Assembly: GCA_020135845.1 (NCBI GenBank)
Contig: JACHTQ010000001.1
Span: 62,001-126,000, forward strand
DNA from: Campylobacter sp. W0018
GTDB taxonomy: Bacteria; Campylobacterota; Campylobacteria; Campylobacterales; Campylobacteraceae
Direction: 5' to 3'
Length of the DNA stretch: 64,000 nt
In this document: one piece after another, positions 21,544 to 31,651 of the stretch
Layout: the number at the start of each line of letters is the position of its first letter
Position numbering within the stretch: position 1 is the first letter of the stretch
Position numbers and translations under genes: made by a program
The notes under the pieces: model-generated
Told to the model about the DNA's origin: nothing
Seen by the model: the letters and a program-made list of their open reading frames with translations, nothing else
Databases searched by the model: none

Positions 21544-23595
21544 TTAAATTTTATTTTCAGTTTCAGCTAGTGAAAAATCATATTTAATTCCACCTATTGG
21601 GTAAAAATTAAATACAAAATAAACCCCGCTTTGATTTTTGGCAGTAATCCCAGCACTTGTAAGCTGTGGATCAATTCTTTCTCTATACATCAAAGAATAA
21701 TTCCAACATTTTCTTTGGAAAGTATATCCAAATTCCCACATATTTGCATGTGCTCTTTGAGTATCAAGCCAAATTCCTCCAAATAGATTATAATTTGGTG
21801 TTATGATATAATTTGCATGAGTTCCTATGAAATTATATTTACCGTATTCATTATTTTGATAAGCATGTGAAAAATTCCAATTAAAATCAAAATTAGTGCT
21901 AAATTCAATTTGATTGATCACATTGGTAAATCTTTGATCTTTGTAAGAATAAAATGTTTCATTGCTTAAATTGATATAATCATTATAATAATAAGTTATT
22001 AAATTTTTTAATTGATCAAAGCGATGTTGTTTGTTTAAGTATTCGAGATTAAATTTATGTTTTATTTTTTTTTGACCCAAATCATTGTAAAAATATTGAA
22101 CCGTGTAAAAATTGATTTGATCGTCTTTTTGAGCAGTGGACTCTTCAAGATAATTTTCGCTAATATTTCCAGATTTTGCTCCAAGCAGTGAATATTCTAA
22201 GCCAAAATTTAAAGTATGAAAAAAATATCCATAATTTTTTGAAAGATCTGTATAAAAATTAAAATTATGGGTATTTTGAAAATAATGTTCATGATCTTTT
22301 CTAGGATCATGGGTATAATTAACAAAAGAGGCAAAAAGATGCTCTGTAAAAGTGAAATGAAGTAAGTCATTAAAAAAAGCATTATGATATGAAATTGGCA
22401 ATTCTAAATTAATTTGATTAGCATAAGGACCTACTTGGCGATAAAAATTATGAAAACTTGCGTCAAAAGAATAACGTAAACGTTCATCAAATAAATTATT
22501 TAAAAATCGGTGATATTGAAAACTTGGATATTCTTGTAAGGTTGATTTATTGTTTAATTTGGAAGTGTCAATATAATATTTTCCATAAGCCCCATAATAA
22601 TTGTTTTCATCGGCTAAAAAATAATTAATCCTAGAGGTGACTAATGAATTTAGATCGTAAGTATCCTTTGAGCTAAGATTAAAATAATCTATGTCATTAA
22701 TATAAATTCCATCAATCCATAGTCCTTCTTGAAAATTATCCCCCAATAAAGATTTAATCAAATCATCTCTAGAATATTTTAGTTCGATACCAGCATGAGT
22801 TTTATTTTTTAAATTTTCTTTATGATAATAAGAATATTTTTCTCTAAAACCCCCGAAATTAAGTTCCCCTATAGAATAAGGTGAATCTATAAATCTTAAA
22901 GTAGAATAAACTCCAAAACCTCTATTGGTTCTAATTTGAGGATCGATTTGTAAGTCCCAATTTTCATCTGTTGCTATGTAAATAGGCTGTTCATAGTATA
23001 AACCTTCACCTCTTTTTAGAACGATTTTGGGAATTAAAAGCCCGCTTTGTCTATGAGTATCAGCACTAAATCCAAAATAAGGCAAATAAAATATAGGTAT
23101 GTCTTTAACGTATAATCTTGCATTGTATAGATGAACAAAATTATTTTTTCTATTTAGCCAACCTTTAGAAAATCGAATTTCCCAATCTGGATCTTCAACA
23201 TTACAGCTCGAAACTGAAGAAATTTTACTTTCAAAAACTTTATCGTTTAAATAACTTTGTTTGCTTTGAAACCAAACTTCTAAATTATTATTGGAAAAGA
23301 AAAAATTGTCAAAATGTGCTTCATTGGAGTTTAAATTTATTTTTGCATAATTTGAATGAGATCGTTCATTTTGTCCTCTTAAAATATTAACATCACCAAA
23401 AAGCTCTACATCTCCACTTTTTTCGTTATATATTGCTTTATTTGCAGTGATGAAATAAAAATCTGAAAAAATAACCACATCATTTTTTGCTGTAAGTATA
23501 TCGCCTTCTTTCTTTGCATTTAGCGCATAAATATCAACTTGTGCTGCATTTAAAGCAATATTTGTAAAACATAAAAATAAAAATTTACGCCACAT
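21544..23595 (-). CDS. lptD: LptD-like LPS/LOS assembly outer-membrane protein
   Basis: A 683-residue protein with a signal peptide (about 1-18, ending ALNAA). An OstA/LptA-like beta-jellyroll domain occupies about 20-130 ([17 protein letters not shown]...[12 protein letters not shown]). A long beta-barrel region follows, rich in aromatic, alternating strands. LptD with LptE inserts lipooligosaccharide into the outer leaflet. It overlaps the RDD gene by 11 bases and lies upstream of pnp in the same direction. Confidence 0.9.
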   Translation of the reverse strand: MWRKFLFLCFTNIALNAAQVDIYALNAKKEGDILTAKNDVVIFSDFYFITANKAIYNEKSGDVELFGDVNILRGQNERSHSNYAKINLNSNEAHFDNFFFSNNNLEVWFQSKQSYLNDKVFESKISSVSSCNVEDPDWEIRFSKGWLNRKNNFVHLYNARLYVKDIPIFYLPYFGFSADTHRQSGLLIPKIVLKRGEGLYYEQPIYIATDENWDLQIDPQIRTNRGFGVYSTLRFIDSPYSIGELNFGGFREKYSYYHKENLKNKTHAGIELKYSRDDLIKSLLGDNFQEGLWIDGIYINDIDYFNLSSKDTYDLNSLVTSRINYFLADENNYYGAYGKYYIDTSKLNNKSTLQEYPSFQYHRFLNNLFDERLRYSFDASFHNFYRQVGPYANQINLELPISYHNAFFNDLLHFTFTEHLFASFVNYTHDPRKDHEHYFQNTHNFNFYTDLSKNYGYFFHTLNFGLEYSLLGAKSGNISENYLEESTAQKDDQINFYTVQYFYNDLGQKKIKHKFNLEYLNKQHRFDQLKNLITYYYNDYINLSNETFYSYKDQRFTNVINQIEFSTNFDFNWNFSHAYQNNEYGKYNFIGTHANYIITPNYNLFGGIWLDTQRAHANMWEFGYTFQRKCWNYSLMYRERIDPQLTSAGITAKNQSGVYFVFNFYPIGGIKYDFSLAETENKI

Positions 23596-24037
23596 TGACC
23601 ACTACTGTTTTTGCTGCATAATCTTCCCATGTTTTACGCAAATCATTGCCTAAAGCCCATGCAAATCCTAAAAAAAATGCACTATTGCTAAGCTCGCTAA
23701 CACTAGCTCTTATGCAACTTTGAATCAAGTTAGGTTTATCCAAAAGATCTTCATCTAAAATGATTATTTTACATATCATTTTTCCTAAGCTTGCGCCGTA
23801 TAAATAGGTAAAAATGATTTGATAAATTAAATGAATCACAATAAAGCTAAAACTAAAATTACGTGACACTTCAATCATTTCCATTAAATCTTTTGCTTGA
23901 GATAAAGGAGTGTAAAAAATTATATAAATAATAAAAGAAAGGATAAAATTATCTATAAAATAAGCTAAAACTCTTTTTTTAAAACTAGCAATACTTAAAT
24001 TTTCACGCTCTAAACGAGTGGCTAAATCTTCTTTCAT
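23585..24037 (-). CDS. RDD-family membrane protein
   Basis: A 150-residue RDD-domain protein. Its first membrane helix begins [14 protein letters not shown], where the family's R and D residues are visible; two or three further hydrophobic segments follow, and [11 protein letters not shown] is the second conserved block. The function of RDD proteins is poorly known; some are linked to ion or compatible-solute homeostasis. It overlaps purD by four bases and lptD by 11, so it is part of that operon. Confidence 0.85.
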   Translation of the reverse strand: MKEDLATRLERENLSIASFKKRVLAYFIDNFILSFIIYIIFYTPLSQAKDLMEMIEVSRNFSFSFIVIHLIYQIIFTYLYGASLGKMICKIIILDEDLLDKPNLIQSCIRASVSELSNSAFFLGFAWALGNDLRKTWEDYAAKTVVVNVA

Positions 24038-25284
24038 TGGATAACCTGATAAGCAATATCTTTTCTAAATTGTTTTCCTTTAAATTCAACATTTTCACAA
24101 AGTTCATAAGCTTTTTTTTGTGCTTCTTTTATATCTTTTCCTACGCCAACACAGACTAAAACACGCCCTCCATCGGCCATTAATTTACCATTATCTAAGC
24201 TAACTCCAGCATAAGAAATATGGGTATTTTCTGGAATATTTTTGATAGAAATTTCTGTTTTTTCAGAACTTTTATAAGGGTAATTTTCGCTAGCGCAAAC
24301 AACTCCAACAGCGTATTCTTTTTTTATATTGATTTTTGTATTTTTTAAACGTTTTTGGGTTGTGGCTAAAATTAATTCTAAGGGATTTTCAATTAAAGGC
24401 ATTAAAATTTCGCATTCTGGATCACCAAAACGCACATTAAATTCTAAAACATAAGGTTCTTGATTGACAACCATGATTCCTATAAATAAAACCCCACTGA
24501 ATTCACTGCCTTCTTTTTTCATTCCAGCTAAAGTGGGAATAATGATATCTTTTTTGATTTTTTCAAGCAAATCTTCACTGGCTAAAGAGCTAGGCGCATA
24601 AGCTCCCATTCCTCCGGTATTTGGGCCTTTATCTTGATCAAGAAGTTTTTTATGATCTTGAGCAGCAGGCAATAAAATAAAATCATCTCCATCGCAGACT
24701 GCAAAAACACTAAGTTCAAATCCATCTAAAAATTCTTCTATTACTATAAATTTTCCAGCATCTCCGAAACTTTCTCCACTAAGCATTTTAGAAGCTGAGT
24801 TAATAGCTTCTTCATAGGTTTGTGCGATAATCACACCTTTTCCAGCACACAATCCATCTGCTTTTACAACTATAGGTGGTGTTAAGGTTAAAATAAATTC
24901 TTTGGCTTTTTCTAAATTATCAGTGTTTAAAAATTTAGCCGTTTTAATTTGATATTTTTGAAGAAAATTTTTCATAAAGGATTTTGATGTTTCAAGCATA
25001 GCAGCAGCTTTGCTTGGTCCAAATATAGCAAGATTATGTTGTTTAAAAATATCTACAATCCCTTGAGCTAAAAAATTTTCGCTTCCTACTATACAAAGAT
25101 CAATTTCATTTTCTTTTGCGTAATTTGCTAATTCTAAAGGTTTTTTAAGATCGATATTTGTGCCCAGACTTTTGGTCGCACCATTTCCAGGAGAGAAGAA
25201 AAAAACCAAATTTGGATCTATATTTTTTAAAGCTAAAGCGATAGAATATTCTCTAGCACCACTGCCTAAAATCATTATTTTCAT
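24034..25284 (-). CDS. purD: Phosphoribosylamine-glycine ligase (GARS)
   Basis: A 416-residue ATP-grasp enzyme of purine synthesis joining glycine to phosphoribosylamine. The N-terminal motif is [15 protein letters not shown]. The ATP-grasp core includes [25 protein letters not shown] and the metal-binding [10 protein letters not shown]. The ATG at 25284 follows GGAG. It is the first protein gene of a chain running to the glycosylase gene, preceded by a GC-richer RNA-like leader. Confidence 0.96.
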   Translation of the reverse strand: MKIMILGSGAREYSIALALKNIDPNLVFFFSPGNGATKSLGTNIDLKKPLELANYAKENEIDLCIVGSENFLAQGIVDIFKQHNLAIFGPSKAAAMLETSKSFMKNFLQKYQIKTAKFLNTDNLEKAKEFILTLTPPIVVKADGLCAGKGVIIAQTYEEAINSASKMLSGESFGDAGKFIVIEEFLDGFELSVFAVCDGDDFILLPAAQDHKKLLDQDKGPNTGGMGAYAPSSLASEDLLEKIKKDIIIPTLAGMKKEGSEFSGVLFIGIMVVNQEPYVLEFNVRFGDPECEILMPLIENPLELILATTQKRLKNTKINIKKEYAVGVVCASENYPYKSSEKTEISIKNIPENTHISYAGVSLDNGKLMADGGRVLVCVGVGKDIKEAQKKAYELCENVEFKGKQFRKDIAYQVIQ

Positions 25285-25292
25285 TTATTCTC

Positions 25293-25324
25293 CTTTAATA
25301 AAACCCAAACAGCCGCTATTAAAG
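25293..25324 (-). promoter_or_regulatory. Hairpin overlapping the purD ribosome-binding site
   Basis: CTTTAATA and TATTAAAG form an 8-bp stem around a 16-base loop. The 3' arm includes the first bases of the AAAGGAG Shine-Dalgarno sequence of purD, so folding could hide the ribosome-binding site. A second hairpin (TTGAC/GTCAA, 25325-25342) abuts it upstream. Confidence 0.45.
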
Positions 25325-25482
25325 TTGACCCCAAAAAGTCAAAAGAAAACCGTTAGGCGATTTTTAAAGGCTGCAACTTCTCATTTCTTTCGAAATTCAA
25401 ACGACGCCACAGACACGGTAAACCGCACACTCACAGTAATTAAAAATGTGTTGGATCACTAAAAATTCGCGTACCGTTTAGG
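25325..25482 (-). ncRNA. Candidate 6S RNA upstream of purD
   Basis: This 235-base intergenic region is visibly richer in GC than its surroundings and has no coding sense. A 10-bp stem with one bulged base pairs 25460-25470 with 25357-25366 and encloses about 90 bases. Inside, on the 3' side, is an AUUUC-GAAA-GAAAU hairpin (25383-25396) and, apically, a CGG-UUUA-CCG hairpin. A closing stem, large central bubble and small 3'-side hairpin match 6S RNA architecture. From memory, epsilon-group 6S genes lie next to purD. A good -10 box precedes it. Ends are approximate. A purD cis-leader is the alternative. Confidence 0.55.
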
Positions 25483-25488
25483 CGTAAA

Positions 25489-25494
25489 ATTATA
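25489..25494 (-). promoter_or_regulatory. -10 box of the candidate 6S RNA / purD transcript
   Basis: On the minus strand this reads GC-TATAAT, an ideal Campylobacter-type extended -10 (gnTAtAAT). No clear -35 is present, which is usual in this genus. The predicted start is near 25482. Confidence 0.7.
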
Positions 25495-25519
25495 GCTTGA
25501 CTTAGCTTAAAATTACGTT

Positions 25520-26980
25520 TTAAATAAGCTTGAATTTGGTTTTTCCTGTTTTATCAAAATGTTTTCCTTGTAGTATAATATCTGCTACACTTTCCCAAAC
25601 ATGCTTTTCATCAATATAAACAATATCAAAAGTGTTATCACGCATTAGAGATTGATAATTAACTTTTTTAGGGGCATATTTTACGATATAGTAAGGATTT
25701 TGAGCAAAATTTTCAATTTTTAATTTGCAAAGTAAATCCAAATCTGAAGTGACAACTAAAAATTTTCTTCTTTGTTCTTTTGTGATTTTTTGAATATAAA
25801 TTAAAAGTTTTTGGTCAAATGGATTAAGAGCTGATTTATTTAACCTACTTAAATAATGTTCCGCGAAAGAAAGAGAACAAAAAGAATTTTCTATATTAGT
25901 CATTGAAAAATAAGAATTTTTTACCCCTGAAGATTTTACTGATAAATGCCAAATTTTAATATCCATAATCGTAGCGCATAAATTAAGTCCTGTAATAATT
26001 TTTTTAAAAAGTTTTTCACGAGAAAGTTTAAAGGCGTTTTCAAAAATATTATAATTTTTTTTATAAAAGTCTTCTTGGAGAGCTTGTAATCTTTTAAGGG
26101 AGGTTTTGTAGCTTTCTGATTCTTTTTGAAGGTTTTCTAATTTCTCTTGACGTGCTTTGATTTTTTCTTGATCTGGATTAGCGGCTCTGGATTTAAGAGT
26201 AATTTCAGATTGTAAGGTTTTCATTTGAGCTTCAATAGATGCGAGCCTATTTTTTCTGGTATCTATGGTTGCCATAAGGGCTTGATAATGACACTGTAAA
26301 GATAGAAAAGTTTCATTAAAAATTTTAGTTATATTGGGTTTGCGATCCGCAGCCATTTGCTTGTAGGAATTTTCTAAGTGCATCATAATGCTTTTTAAAG
26401 CATTAAATTGAGTTTGATCAATAGAATTATCCATAAAAATAAGAGTATCATAAGCTTTAAATAAAAATCTTTTAATGATCACATAATCTAAAATACACGG
26501 AATATCTTTTTCATCTTCTAAGTTTGATTGTAAAGCTTCTACGGATAAAATTTCGTGAGCAAAATATTTTTGTATGGCTTGAGGTATAGTAAAAGATAAA
26601 GGAATTTTTTCTATAGAATCAAAATCTATGGTTCTGTAAAGTTCTGTAATATAGGTACTTCTTCTTGAATTTTGCAAATCTTCTAGTTCATCATCATCAT
26701 TTGTTTTCCAAAAATCATTTTCTGTGATAAAATCACCTTCTTTAAATTCTTGAAATTTGGAAGGTCTTATGCTTGTAATTGTTTTATTAACTTGAGCGGG
26801 GGATCCATCTCCATTTTTGTTTTCAGCTGAAAGAGTTCTAAACTCTACAAACATTCCAACCGTAGGCATACTCTTTTTATCATTCCAAATTTGGCGATTG
26901 AAATCAAAAAAAGTATTTGCTGAATTTGTAACAGTCCCTCGTCCAGTAGAATCCATATAAATGGCTATTTTTCCGTGCAT
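25520..26980 (-). CDS. Protein of unknown function with OB/cold-shock-like N-terminus and coiled coil
   Basis: A 486-residue soluble protein I do not recognise. Residues 1-70 (GKIAIYMDSTGRGTVTN...FFDFNRQIW...PTVGMFVEF) have the spacing of a cold-shock/OB-like beta barrel: G-x-I, GxG, FF-F, W, G-x-V-F. Residues about 220-300 form a charged coiled coil. The C-terminal part (KFLVVTSDLDLLCKL...FDIVYIDEKHVWE) contains hydrophobic strands ending in Asp that could be an alpha/beta fold. There is no signal peptide or membrane segment. The ATG follows AAGGATGAA. It is transcribed alone, toward purD. Confidence 0.85.
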   Translation of the reverse strand: MHGKIAIYMDSTGRGTVTNSANTFFDFNRQIWNDKKSMPTVGMFVEFRTLSAENKNGDGSPAQVNKTITSIRPSKFQEFKEGDFITENDFWKTNDDDELEDLQNSRRSTYITELYRTIDFDSIEKIPLSFTIPQAIQKYFAHEILSVEALQSNLEDEKDIPCILDYVIIKRFLFKAYDTLIFMDNSIDQTQFNALKSIMMHLENSYKQMAADRKPNITKIFNETFLSLQCHYQALMATIDTRKNRLASIEAQMKTLQSEITLKSRAANPDQEKIKARQEKLENLQKESESYKTSLKRLQALQEDFYKKNYNIFENAFKLSREKLFKKIITGLNLCATIMDIKIWHLSVKSSGVKNSYFSMTNIENSFCSLSFAEHYLSRLNKSALNPFDQKLLIYIQKITKEQRRKFLVVTSDLDLLCKLKIENFAQNPYYIVKYAPKKVNYQSLMRDNTFDIVYIDEKHVWESVADIILQGKHFDKTGKTKFKLI

Positions 26981-27132
26981 ATTTCATCCTTGAAATGTTT
27001 TAAAAGAATATTTTAACTTTATTTTTATAAAATTTTAATAATAGATTTAAGATTTTTATCATTGAAATTCACATTAATTTCACATATTTTTATAATTATT
27101 TTTTTAGAATATTTTATTTTACAAGGATAATT

Positions 27133-27690
27133 GTGTTTTTTTATTATTATTTAAAAAATCCTAAACAAGTGGGAGCTTTATGTCCTAGTTCTAAAAAATT
27201 AAGAAAAGCAATCACTCAAAATATAGGTTTAGAAAGTGTTAAAAATATAGTTGAAATAGGGCCAGGAACAGGAGCATTTACAGAAGCTATACTTCAAAGA
27301 AAACACAAGGATGCTAAATTTTTTGCAATAGAAATTAACGATCAAATGGCACAAAAACTTTCTAAAAAATATGAAAATTTAGATTTGCAAATTGGAAATG
27401 CTGAAAATTTAGAGCATTTTTTATATCAAAGAGCTATGGAAAATGTAGATGTTGTAGTTTCTGGAATTCCTTGGGCTTTGTTAAAAAATCACGAACAAGA
27501 AAAGCTTTTAGGTGCAATTTATAAAAATTTATCCAAAGGTGGATATTTTACCACTTTTGCTTATATAATTCCAAGCCCTTCAAGTAGGGCCTTTCGTTTA
27601 AAAATATTCGAACTTTTCAGTGAAGTAAAAATCTCAAAAATAGTCTGGCAAAATATTCCACCGGCTATAGTGTATTATTGTAAGAAATAA
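27133..27690 (+). CDS. PmtA-like SAM-dependent methyltransferase
   Basis: A 185-residue class I methyltransferase. The opening FYYYLKNPKQVGALCPSS and the SAM motif IVEIGPGTGAFTEAIL (about residues 39-54) resemble bacterial phospholipid N-methyltransferases (COG3963 type), with some likeness to KsgA-type enzymes. Whether this one methylates phosphatidylethanolamine is unknown. The start is GTG at 27133 with AAGGA five bases upstream. Its stop directly abuts the end of the convergent guaA. Confidence 0.75.
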   Translation: MFFYYYLKNPKQVGALCPSSKKLRKAITQNIGLESVKNIVEIGPGTGAFTEAILQRKHKDAKFFAIEINDQMAQKLSKKYENLDLQIGNAENLEHFLYQRAMENVDVVVSGIPWALLKNHEQEKLLGAIYKNLSKGGYFTTFAYIIPSPSSRAFRLKIFELFSEVKISKIVWQNIPPAIVYYCKK

Positions 27691-29226
27691 TCACTCCCAT
27701 TCTATTGTTGCAGGCGGTTTGCTCGATATGTCATACATTACGCGATTGATTCCTTTTACTTCATTGATAATACGACGACTGATATTTTCTAAAATTTCAT
27801 AAGGCAGATGTGAAAAAGTTGCAGTCATTCCATCGCTTGCATCTACAATACGCACGCAAATAGAATTATCATAAGTACGATTATCTCCCATAACACCGAC
27901 ACTTTTTACATTTAAGAGCACACAAAATGCTTGCCATGTTTTATCATACCAACCAGTACTTTTTAATTCTTCAAGTAAAATAACATCTGCTTGTCTAAGT
28001 AGATTTAAACTAGGGCGATTAACTTCACCCATAATGCGTATGGCAAGGCCAGGTCCAGGAAAAGGATGACGATAGACAACTTCTTTACTTAAACCTAGTT
28101 CCAAACCTAAAGCTCTTACTTCATCTTTAAAAATTTCTTTCAAAGGTTCAATGAGTTTTAGATTCATTTTTTCAGGTAAGCCCCCGACGTTGTGATGACT
28201 TTTAATAGTCTTACTAGCGCCGATGACTGAACTTTCAATGATATCGGTATAAAGAGTGCCTTGAGCGAGATATTTAACATCGCTATGTTTTTTTGCTTCT
28301 TGTTCAAAAACTTCTATAAAGGTATTTCCTATGATTTTTCTTTTTTGTTCAGGATCGATCACTCCGGCTAAACGACTTAGAAAAATTTCGCTCGCATCAA
28401 TGCTGATAAGATCTGTTTTTAGTGTGTTTTTAAACATAAATTCTACTTGTTCACGTTCGTTAGCACGCAATAAGCCATTATCGACAAAAACAACGATGAC
28501 TTGTTTTTTAATTGCACTTGATAAAAGTGCTGCCACAACACTACTATCAACCCCACCACTTACAGCACATAAAACTTTATCATTTCCAACTTCTTCGCGA
28601 ATTTTTTCTGTTTGAGTTTTAGCAAAAGAGCCCATATTCCAAACACTTTCGCAATTACAAGCGTATTTGGCAAAATTTTTCAAAATGTTTTTACCAAATT
28701 CGCTGTGTTGAACTTCTGGGTGAAATTGTAAAGCAAAGAATTTCTTTTTTTCATTAGTAAAGACACAAAAAGGGCTATTTTCGCTCGTTGCTAAAACTTC
28801 AAAATCTTGAGGTAAATTTTCTACTTTATCAGAATGACTCATCCATACGGTTTGTTTTTTAGGTAAGTTTTTAAACAATGCACTATCTTTTTGGATTTCT
28901 ATGGTTGCCTTTCCATATTCTTTGTGCCCTGCTGGAGCAACGTTAGCGTTAAAATGATGTGCCATCAGTTGCATACCGTAACAAATTCCAAGAATAGGCA
29001 AGCCTAAATCAAACACACCTTTGTCGCAAAAATAAGCATCAGTTGCATAAACACTTGCTGGACCACCACTTAATATAATACCTTTAGGTTCTTTTGCTTT
29101 AATATCAGCTAAGCTTACATTAAAGGGTAAAATTTCCGTATAAACCCCTTGCTCCCTTAATCTTCTAGCGATTAATTGCGTGTATTGAGAGCCAAAGTCT
29201 AAAACTAAAATATCTGCTTTTTTCAT
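27691..29226 (-). CDS. guaA: GMP synthase (glutamine-hydrolysing)
   Basis: A 511-residue enzyme converting XMP to GMP. The class I glutamine amidotransferase domain has GICYGMQ (nucleophile Cys) and FHPEVQHSE with the catalytic His/Glu. The ATP pyrophosphatase domain has SGGVDSSV, and the C-terminus ends KPPATIEWE as usual. The ATG at 29226 has GGTGGTGA upstream; a longer reading to 29253 adds nine unlike residues. The upstream lipoprotein stop lies inside its ribosome-binding region, so the two may be coupled. Confidence 0.96.
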   Translation of the reverse strand: MKKADILVLDFGSQYTQLIARRLREQGVYTEILPFNVSLADIKAKEPKGIILSGGPASVYATDAYFCDKGVFDLGLPILGICYGMQLMAHHFNANVAPAGHKEYGKATIEIQKDSALFKNLPKKQTVWMSHSDKVENLPQDFEVLATSENSPFCVFTNEKKKFFALQFHPEVQHSEFGKNILKNFAKYACNCESVWNMGSFAKTQTEKIREEVGNDKVLCAVSGGVDSSVVAALLSSAIKKQVIVVFVDNGLLRANEREQVEFMFKNTLKTDLISIDASEIFLSRLAGVIDPEQKRKIIGNTFIEVFEQEAKKHSDVKYLAQGTLYTDIIESSVIGASKTIKSHHNVGGLPEKMNLKLIEPLKEIFKDEVRALGLELGLSKEVVYRHPFPGPGLAIRIMGEVNRPSLNLLRQADVILLEELKSTGWYDKTWQAFCVLLNVKSVGVMGDNRTYDNSICVRIVDASDGMTATFSHLPYEILENISRRIINEVKGINRVMYDISSKPPATIEWE

Positions 29227-29230
29227 TATA

Positions 29231-29380
29231 TCACCACCTATTGAGTTGTTCATATTTTTTAATGTTTTTTATTGAGCCATTTTGTTCATAAGTTGTGTAT
29301 TGCGGATCGCCTTTATAACCACAAGAGCACAAAAAAATTAAGAAAAAAAATGATAAAATTATTTTATGGTAAAAATTCAA
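29231..29380 (-). CDS. Small lipoprotein, possibly LptM-like
   Basis: About 50 residues. A hydrophobic signal segment ([15 protein letters not shown]) ends in a lipobox-like LCSC, followed by GYKGDPQY. The CGxKGxxxY arrangement resembles LptM/YifL lipoproteins (C-G-x-K-G-P-L-Y), which assist LptD maturation in E. coli. No ATG lies near the signal peptide. TTG codons at 29380 and 29386 are possible starts; an ATG at 29440 would precede the signal with 20 odd residues. The 5' end overlaps the divergent gene at 29366. The product is probable, the start uncertain. Confidence 0.55.
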   Translation of the reverse strand: MNFYHKIILSFFFLIFLCSCGYKGDPQYTTYEQNGSIKNIKKYEQLNRW

Positions 29381-29839
29381 AATCAAAAAACGATTAGAAA
29401 TGTTAGTGCTATTGTTAATGATTTGATGAGTAAATCTCATTATAAACCTTTAAAAACTTTGTTTTTTTGTAAAGATTTTTTAAATTCTTTACCACCCGCA
29501 AAGCAACGTTTAATAGCTAGAATTTATATAAAAAATGATATTTTAAATATCATTACTTCGCATCCCGCAGGCTTTCAAGAATTAAATCATGATAATAGCA
29601 AAATTTATATTAAAATTCTCATAAAAAAATACGCTCAAGTGTATCCTTTAAGTGGTTTTTCAAACATAAAAGATATTAGAGTGATGACGCAAAAATATAG
29701 CTTTAGTGTTAAAAATGAAGAAAATATCAAAAAAAATCCATACATAGAATTAAGTTTGGGCTGTTTTAAAAATACTTTAGAAAATAAAGTGTTAGCAAAT
29801 AAATTTGAAGAATTAAGGCAAATTATAAAAAATGCTTGA
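29366..29839 (+). CDS. DciA/DUF721-like protein (tentative)
   Basis: A 157-residue soluble protein. The middle part (LPPAKQRLIARIYIKNDILNIITSHP, then QELNHDNSKIYIKILIKKY and IKDIRVM) has the layout of the DUF721/DciA KH-like domain: a strand ending in the L-x-I/V-x-v-x-s/hP region, then a helix and an I-x-x-I-R-V strand. DciA loads DnaB helicase in bacteria lacking DnaC. The assignment is by pattern only. It overlaps uvrC by eight bases. Confidence 0.45.
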   Translation: MVKIQNQKTIRNVSAIVNDLMSKSHYKPLKTLFFCKDFLNSLPPAKQRLIARIYIKNDILNIITSHPAGFQELNHDNSKIYIKILIKKYAQVYPLSGFSNIKDIRVMTQKYSFSVKNEENIKKNPYIELSLGCFKNTLENKVLANKFEELRQIIKNA

Positions 29840-31649
29840 AAAATCATCTAAAAATATTTTAGAAAAAGAATTGCAAACCTTACCTCAAAAACCAGGTGTT
29901 TATCAGTATTTTGATCAAAATGGAAAACTTTTGTATGTGGGCAAGGCGAAGAATTTAAAAAATAGAGTTAGGAGTTATTTTACCTTTCGTCCTAAATTGT
30001 GTGCAAATAGTAAAAATTCTTTAAGAATACAAAAAATGATAGAAGAGGCGGTGCATTTAGAATTTATCACAACTAATTCAGAAGCTGATGCTTTAATTTT
30101 AGAAAATTCTTTTATCAAGCAATTGCATCCAAAATACAATATACTTTTAAGAGATGATAAAACTTACCCTTATATCTATGTTGATTTTAATGAAGATTTT
30201 CCACGTTTTCAAAGCACAAGAAAGCTTATAAAAAAAACTAAAATTAGATATTTTGGCCCATTTTTTAAAGGAGCTAAAGAGCTTTTAAACGCTCTTTATT
30301 TGTATTATCCTTTGAAACAAAAAGCAAATTGTAAAAATCCTTGTATTTTTTATCAAATTCATCGTTGTTTAGCGCCTTGTGATAACGGGGTTACCCAAGA
30401 AGAATATAAAAAAATCCTAGATAGTGCTATTAATGCGCTTTTAAATCCTAGTATTTTAATTAAAAATTTAGAAAAACAAATGTTTAGTCTAGCTCAAAAT
30501 GAAAATTATGAAGAAGCAGCTAAGATAAGAGATCAAATTACTACCATTAAAGATTTGGAGGTAAAAATTCAAATTGATATTGCTAAATTAGAGGATTTTG
30601 AGATTTTTGCGGTTGCTTTTAAAGATTCCATACTTTCAACGATTCGTTTTGTGGTGCAAAATGGAAAGATTATCAGTATAAATTCTAAAACAACCCTTTT
30701 AAAAAATGCTTTAAGTTTTGAAAAAAATGAAATTTATAAACAACTTATTTTAGAGAATTTTAATACCGATACACCTTTAATAGCTAATACTATTTATATT
30801 TATGAAGAATTTGACGATAGAGAGCTTTTAGAGGAAATTTTAAGCAAACGCTTTGAGAAAAAAATCAGTATCAAAATGCCAAAAATAGGGGAAAAAAGAA
30901 AAATTTGTGATCTTGCTTTTGAAAATGCACTTTTAAATATAGAAAAAGAACAAAAAAATAGCAATTTTAAAATACAAAAAGAGATTCAAGAGTATTTTGA
31001 ACTTGAAAATTTTCCAAATCATATTGAAATTTTTGATAATTCCCATTTGCAAGGGATTGCAAATGTTGGAGCTATGGTGGTTTATAAATTTGGAGCATGG
31101 GATAAAAACTCATATAGAAAATTTCATCTTGAATACAAAAATGATTATGAACAGATGCGAGAAGTTTTAACGCGTAGGGCTTTGGATTTTCAAAACAACA
31201 CTCCACCTGATTTGTGGCTTATAGATGGTGGAAAAGCTTTATTGGAACTAGCAAAAGATATTGTTTTAAGTAGTGGTGCTAATATAGATATTTTAGCCAT
31301 TTCTAAAGAAAAAATTGATGCAAAAGCCCATAGAGCCAAAGGAGGCGCTAAAGATAAAATCCATTCTTTTAAGGGTGAATTTTCTTTGAGTGTGAATGAT
31401 AAAAAATTGCAATTTTTGCAAAAATTAAGAGATGAGGCACATCGTTTTGCTATAAGTTTTCATCAAAAAACAAAGAAAAAACAAGATTTAGAAAGTTCTA
31501 AATTGGTTAAATTGGGTTTAAGTGCAGGAGCAATACATAAACTTTTAGCTTATTATGGGAATTTTGAATCCATCTATAAAGCAAATTTTGATGAACTTTG
31601 CACTCTTATAGGTAAAAAGGCGGCGCAAAAATTAAAAGATATAAAATGA
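29832..31649 (+). CDS. uvrC: UvrABC excision nuclease subunit C
   Basis: A 605-residue nucleotide-excision-repair nuclease. The N-terminal GIY-YIG domain has KPGVYQYFDQNGKLLYVGKA (3' incision). A UVR domain around residue 218 (EENYEEAAKIRDQI) contacts UvrB. The RNase H-like C-terminal half includes EIFDNSHLQG and WLIDGGKA with catalytic Asp residues (5' incision), and a helix-hairpin-helix is at the end. The length is typical. It converges with the radical SAM gene two bases downstream. Confidence 0.96.
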   Translation: MLEKSSKNILEKELQTLPQKPGVYQYFDQNGKLLYVGKAKNLKNRVRSYFTFRPKLCANSKNSLRIQKMIEEAVHLEFITTNSEADALILENSFIKQLHPKYNILLRDDKTYPYIYVDFNEDFPRFQSTRKLIKKTKIRYFGPFFKGAKELLNALYLYYPLKQKANCKNPCIFYQIHRCLAPCDNGVTQEEYKKILDSAINALLNPSILIKNLEKQMFSLAQNENYEEAAKIRDQITTIKDLEVKIQIDIAKLEDFEIFAVAFKDSILSTIRFVVQNGKIISINSKTTLLKNALSFEKNEIYKQLILENFNTDTPLIANTIYIYEEFDDRELLEEILSKRFEKKISIKMPKIGEKRKICDLAFENALLNIEKEQKNSNFKIQKEIQEYFELENFPNHIEIFDNSHLQGIANVGAMVVYKFGAWDKNSYRKFHLEYKNDYEQMREVLTRRALDFQNNTPPDLWLIDGGKALLELAKDIVLSSGANIDILAISKEKIDAKAHRAKGGAKDKIHSFKGEFSLSVNDKKLQFLQKLRDEAHRFAISFHQKTKKKQDLESSKLVKLGLSAGAIHKLLAYYGNFESIYKANFDELCTLIGKKAAQKLKDIK

Positions 31650-31651
31650 AA

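Noticed and set aside
25160..25462. A 100-codon plus-strand reading frame across the purD start and the RNA region
   Set aside because: It is antisense to the purD N-terminus and to the structured non-coding stretch, has no family resemblance, and lacks a convincing ribosome-binding site.
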